From SLQH01 sp964612995 (GTDB lineage: Bacteria > Planctomycetota > UBA11346), in NCBI GenBank assembly GCA_964612995.1, contig CAZTGE010000179.1:1-7245 (forward strand): DNA of 7,245 nt. The letters are read 5' to 3'. Within the stretch, counting starts at the first letter, position 1; each line of letters opens with the position of its first letter. Under the pieces are notes generated by a model, which saw only the letters and a list, made by a program, of their open reading frames with translations, was not told the DNA's origin and did no database searches. The translations under genes were made by a program, and so were the position numbers. Shown here piece by piece: positions 5,340 through 7,245 of the stretch.

Positions 5340-7063
5340 TCGACCCCCTGGCAGCTGTCCCCGCATGCATACGGGTAGCCACGGTCGTGGTGGCGATTTT
5401 CGCCGCGACGATCGCGGCCGGCGAATCGGTCGATCCCCGCGACGCCGTCTGGGCCGTGACGCTCGAGGCCGCCGGTGGCCCCGATCAGCCGCTCGAACTG
5501 CTATTCGCGGTCGATGCTGATCGGATCGCCGCCGCCATCGGGCGTATGCCGGCATTCAACAGGGCGCCGCATCGTGTCGATGCCGGCGACCTATCGCTCG
5601 ACGACGACGGTCGCAGCTTGCGCGGCGAGCTTGCGGTCACCGTCCAACCCGACCTGTGGATACCGAAAGACGGAGAACCCATCGACTGCCGGTTCCGGCT
5701 CGACGCGTCGGTCGGGCAGGACGGGCAACTACAGGGCGACTACGAGGGGCAATGGGGCGCCGATGCACGCCGGGGCCGCGTCTCCGGGCGCCTGATGGCA
5801 CGGCCACGCGACGACGCCTACCGCCGGTTGAAACTGCGCATGGTCGGCGCGGTCCACCGCGTGTTCGTGCGCCGCAAATCGAGCTGGCGCTACGCGCTGG
5901 ACATGGACCTCACGATCCCGGTTCGCGGTGGCGACATCGGCCCGTTGCAGATGACCAGCATCGTGCCCGACTACCGGCGCTACATGGCGACGGTCGAGGA
6001 GCACGATCTCGAACTGAAAGACCACCGCCTGCGCGGCAGCGTGACCGTGATGATGGACTACGGTGACCAGGGCACCGCCAAAGACACGCTGCCCCGCGAA
6101 CGCTACGTCTACCGGATCGACGCGACGGTGATCGATGACTACGCCGGCGGCACGTGGTCGGTGCGTTACGCCGACCGCGAGGCGGTGGACCTGCCACTCG
6201 CCGGCCCGGTCAGCTACGAATCGCCGCCGCCCCCCCACGAGAGCATCGCCACCCTGCGACTCCCTGCGGCGATGGCAGGCGGGGGCCCGGTGCTGCTGGT
6301 CCTGTCGCTGGCGGACGATGGGGCGATCAACGGCCACGCCTACGCCTCGGCGTACAACCACCAGGTGCACAGCGTCGACGCGTCGCAACTGGCGCTCGAG
6401 GGCGAACGGCTACATGGTGAGGTCGCGGTGACCATCTGTCCCGACTGCTACAAGCCGCCCGAGAGCTTCACCATGCGCTACCGCCTGGACGCCGCCATCG
6501 ACGGCTACGACATCCGCGGCAGCTTCGCCGGCAACGACCGCCACAAGGACGTCGAGGGCCGGGTCGTCGGCGAGCTCCGGCGCCAGCGCGGGCCAGCCCC
6601 TGCGGACCTGTCCGCCATCGGCGCGGTCGAGTTGCGCTTCGGCTACGCCCTGGTCTCGGGTGCGATGCCCACCTCGGGTTGGGAGAAGCACCCGTCGAAC
6701 CATCTGGTGATCGGGTTGACGATGGCCAAGGGCCAGGTCGAAGCGACCCGCATCGCGAACCCCGGCGAACGGCAGGCCTTCACGACCGAGGTCGTGGCGT
6801 CGGAACTGGCCCTTGACGGCGATCGGCTGACCGGACATATCGCCTTCGACCTGGCATCGGAGGTGCTCGAGCCCGGTCGCTACCGCTACCGCATCGACGC
6901 CATCGTCGACGGCCACCACGCCTTCGGCTACTGGCGCGGCCAACTCGACGGCACGCCCATCTATACGAAGAGCGCCAAGCTCGGCGTGACCCTCGCGCCA
7001 GCGGAGGTGGTGGAGGGCGAAGAGCGACGCACCGACCTCGACGCAAACAAGGAATCGCCATGA
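5336..7063 (+). CDS. Exported protein of four tandem unrecognised ~120-residue modules
   Basis: The protein has 575 residues. I chose GTG 5336 because it overlaps the upstream stop, has AAGGAG at the right spacing, and gives a signal peptide (hydrophobic 12-28, likely cleavage near A-A-G 27-29). The open frame continues upstream to 5081, but that part overlaps the previous gene. The mature protein contains four diverged copies of one module, at about 37-153, 164-292, 304-415 and 431-552. Each has a strand-turn motif L-x-L-x-(D/G)-x-R-L-x-G-x-(V/I)-(A/T), then an (F/Y)-R-(L/I)-D-A motif; copies 1 and 3 end in G-R-V-x-G. Copy 3 has a C-P-D-C pair. The pattern suggests repeated beta-sandwich or barrel units. 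I do not recognise the family or know a function. A charged tail (553-575) follows. Pairing with a PQQ-like gene suggests a periplasmic or cell-surface role, which is inference only. Confidence 0.8.
   Translation: MIDPLAAVPACIRVATVVVAIFAATIAAGESVDPRDAVWAVTLEAAGGPDQPLELLFAVDADRIAAAIGRMPAFNRAPHRVDAGDLSLDDDGRSLRGELAVTVQPDLWIPKDGEPIDCRFRLDASVGQDGQLQGDYEGQWGADARRGRVSGRLMARPRDDAYRRLKLRMVGAVHRVFVRRKSSWRYALDMDLTIPVRGGDIGPLQMTSIVPDYRRYMATVEEHDLELKDHRLRGSVTVMMDYGDQGTAKDTLPRERYVYRIDATVIDDYAGGTWSVRYADREAVDLPLAGPVSYESPPPPHESIATLRLPAAMAGGGPVLLVLSLADDGAINGHAYASAYNHQVHSVDASQLALEGERLHGEVAVTICPDCYKPPESFTMRYRLDAAIDGYDIRGSFAGNDRHKDVEGRVVGELRRQRGPAPADLSAIGAVELRFGYALVSGAMPTSGWEKHPSNHLVIGLTMAKGQVEATRIANPGERQAFTTEVVASELALDGDRLTGHIAFDLASEVLEPGRYRYRIDAIVDGHHAFGYWRGQLDGTPIYTKSAKLGVTLAPAEVVEGEERRTDLDANKESP
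7049..7062 (+). other. Remnant start site of a lost third operon gene
   Basis: AAGGAA (7049-7054) lies 5 bases before an ATG at 7060, which overlaps the preceding stop as ATGA (7060-7063). This is the same coupled arrangement seen at 5336. From 7063 onward the sequence is the 31-bp repeat and then minus-strand coding DNA. The plus frame gives only a basic 39-residue peptide rich in Arg, Pro and Gly. I infer that a former third gene was replaced right after its start codon. Confidence 0.4.
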
Positions 7064-7093
7064 CTACTCAGGGGCTTCGCCCCTACGGTCCTC
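7063..7093 (+). repeat. 31-bp repeat, copy 2 (junction scar)
   Basis: This is identical to 3779-3809 and includes the 15-base hairpin with GGGGC/GCCCC arms. Sequence before and after differs from block B, so only this end fragment is present. Its first base is the last base of the stop codon of the plus-strand gene, and it supplies the stop codon of the minus-strand gene. Confidence 0.95.
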
Positions 7094-7245
7094 GACGAAG
7101 ACCGGCGGCAGGCGCCAGACCTCCTCGTAGCCCGCCGGGGAGATCCGGTAGCAGGTCTGGCCGTAGAGTTCGTCGCTGACGGTCTCGAGATCGTTGCCGG
7201 CAGCGACGGCCTTCCGGGTGCTCTGGTTGGAGACGCCGTTGAGGA
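7064..7245 (-). CDS. 3' end of an unidentified minus-strand gene with a repeat-derived tail
   Basis: Fifty-nine C-terminal residues are visible and the gene runs off the right edge. They include L-N-G-V-S-N-Q-S-T-R-K-A, D-L-E-T-V-S-D-E-L, Y-G-Q-T-C-Y-R-I-S-P-A-G-Y-E-E-V-W and P-P-V-F-V. The Y-R-I-S-P-A-G-Y string is reminiscent of the wing of some winged-helix proteins, but that is weak and I do not assign a family. The final nine residues, E-D-R-R-G-E-A-P-E, and the TAG stop come entirely from the 31-bp repeat. The natural C-terminus has therefore probably been replaced. The gene converges on the plus-strand operon with no spacing: the two stop codons abut. Confidence 0.6.
   Translation of the reverse strand, partial: LNGVSNQSTRKAVAAGNDLETVSDELYGQTCYRISPAGYEEVWRLPPVFVEDRRGEAPE

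Overview
The window is GC-rich DNA. It most likely comes from a PVC-group bacterium, probably a Planctomycetota or a close relative. Three domain types point that way: a secreted protein with PKD-like domains and a DUF1349-like lectin domain; the N-terminus of a PQQ-like beta-propeller protein with an F-P-R-W-S-G-P-N motif; and a right-handed beta-helix C-terminus. This is inferred from domain style; no rRNA or marker gene is present. No tRNA, rRNA, CRISPR array or complete transposase was found.

Layout. Positions 1-588 hold hairpin-dense non-coding block A, which ends in a 58-bp almost perfect palindrome. Positions 664-3581 hold one large secreted-protein gene that now lies in two out-of-phase halves. 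The first half (664-1743) has a membrane anchor and a propeptide-like region. The second (1650-3581) has PKD, DUF1349-like and PKD domains. No catalytic domain lies between them. Positions 3634-3780 (minus strand) are the last 48 codons of a DUF924-family gene, cut off exactly where block B begins. Block B (3776-4303) is a second hairpin-dense stretch with modules related to block A. It runs directly into a beta-helix C-terminal fragment (4272-4589).

Positions 4665-7063 are a translationally coupled two-gene unit. The first gene is a very short PQQ-like beta-propeller protein that looks internally deleted. The second is a 575-residue exported protein built from four copies of an unrecognised ~120-residue module. 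A third gene of this operon seems to have started at 7060, but a 31-bp copy of the left end of block B replaces it after the start codon. The same 31-bp copy supplies the last nine residues and the stop codon of a minus-strand gene that enters from the right edge (7064-7245).

The main theme is a mosaic of broken genes whose breakpoints coincide with hairpin-rich repeats. Repeats lie at both ends of block B and at the right-hand junction, and they contribute starts, stops and short peptide tails to the neighbouring reading frames. The two arrays share modules whose paired bases change together while the hairpins are kept. This suggests a dispersed structured repeat family acting as an insertion or recombination site. 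Its mechanism cannot be read from this window, and assembly error has not been excluded as a cause of some of the deletions.
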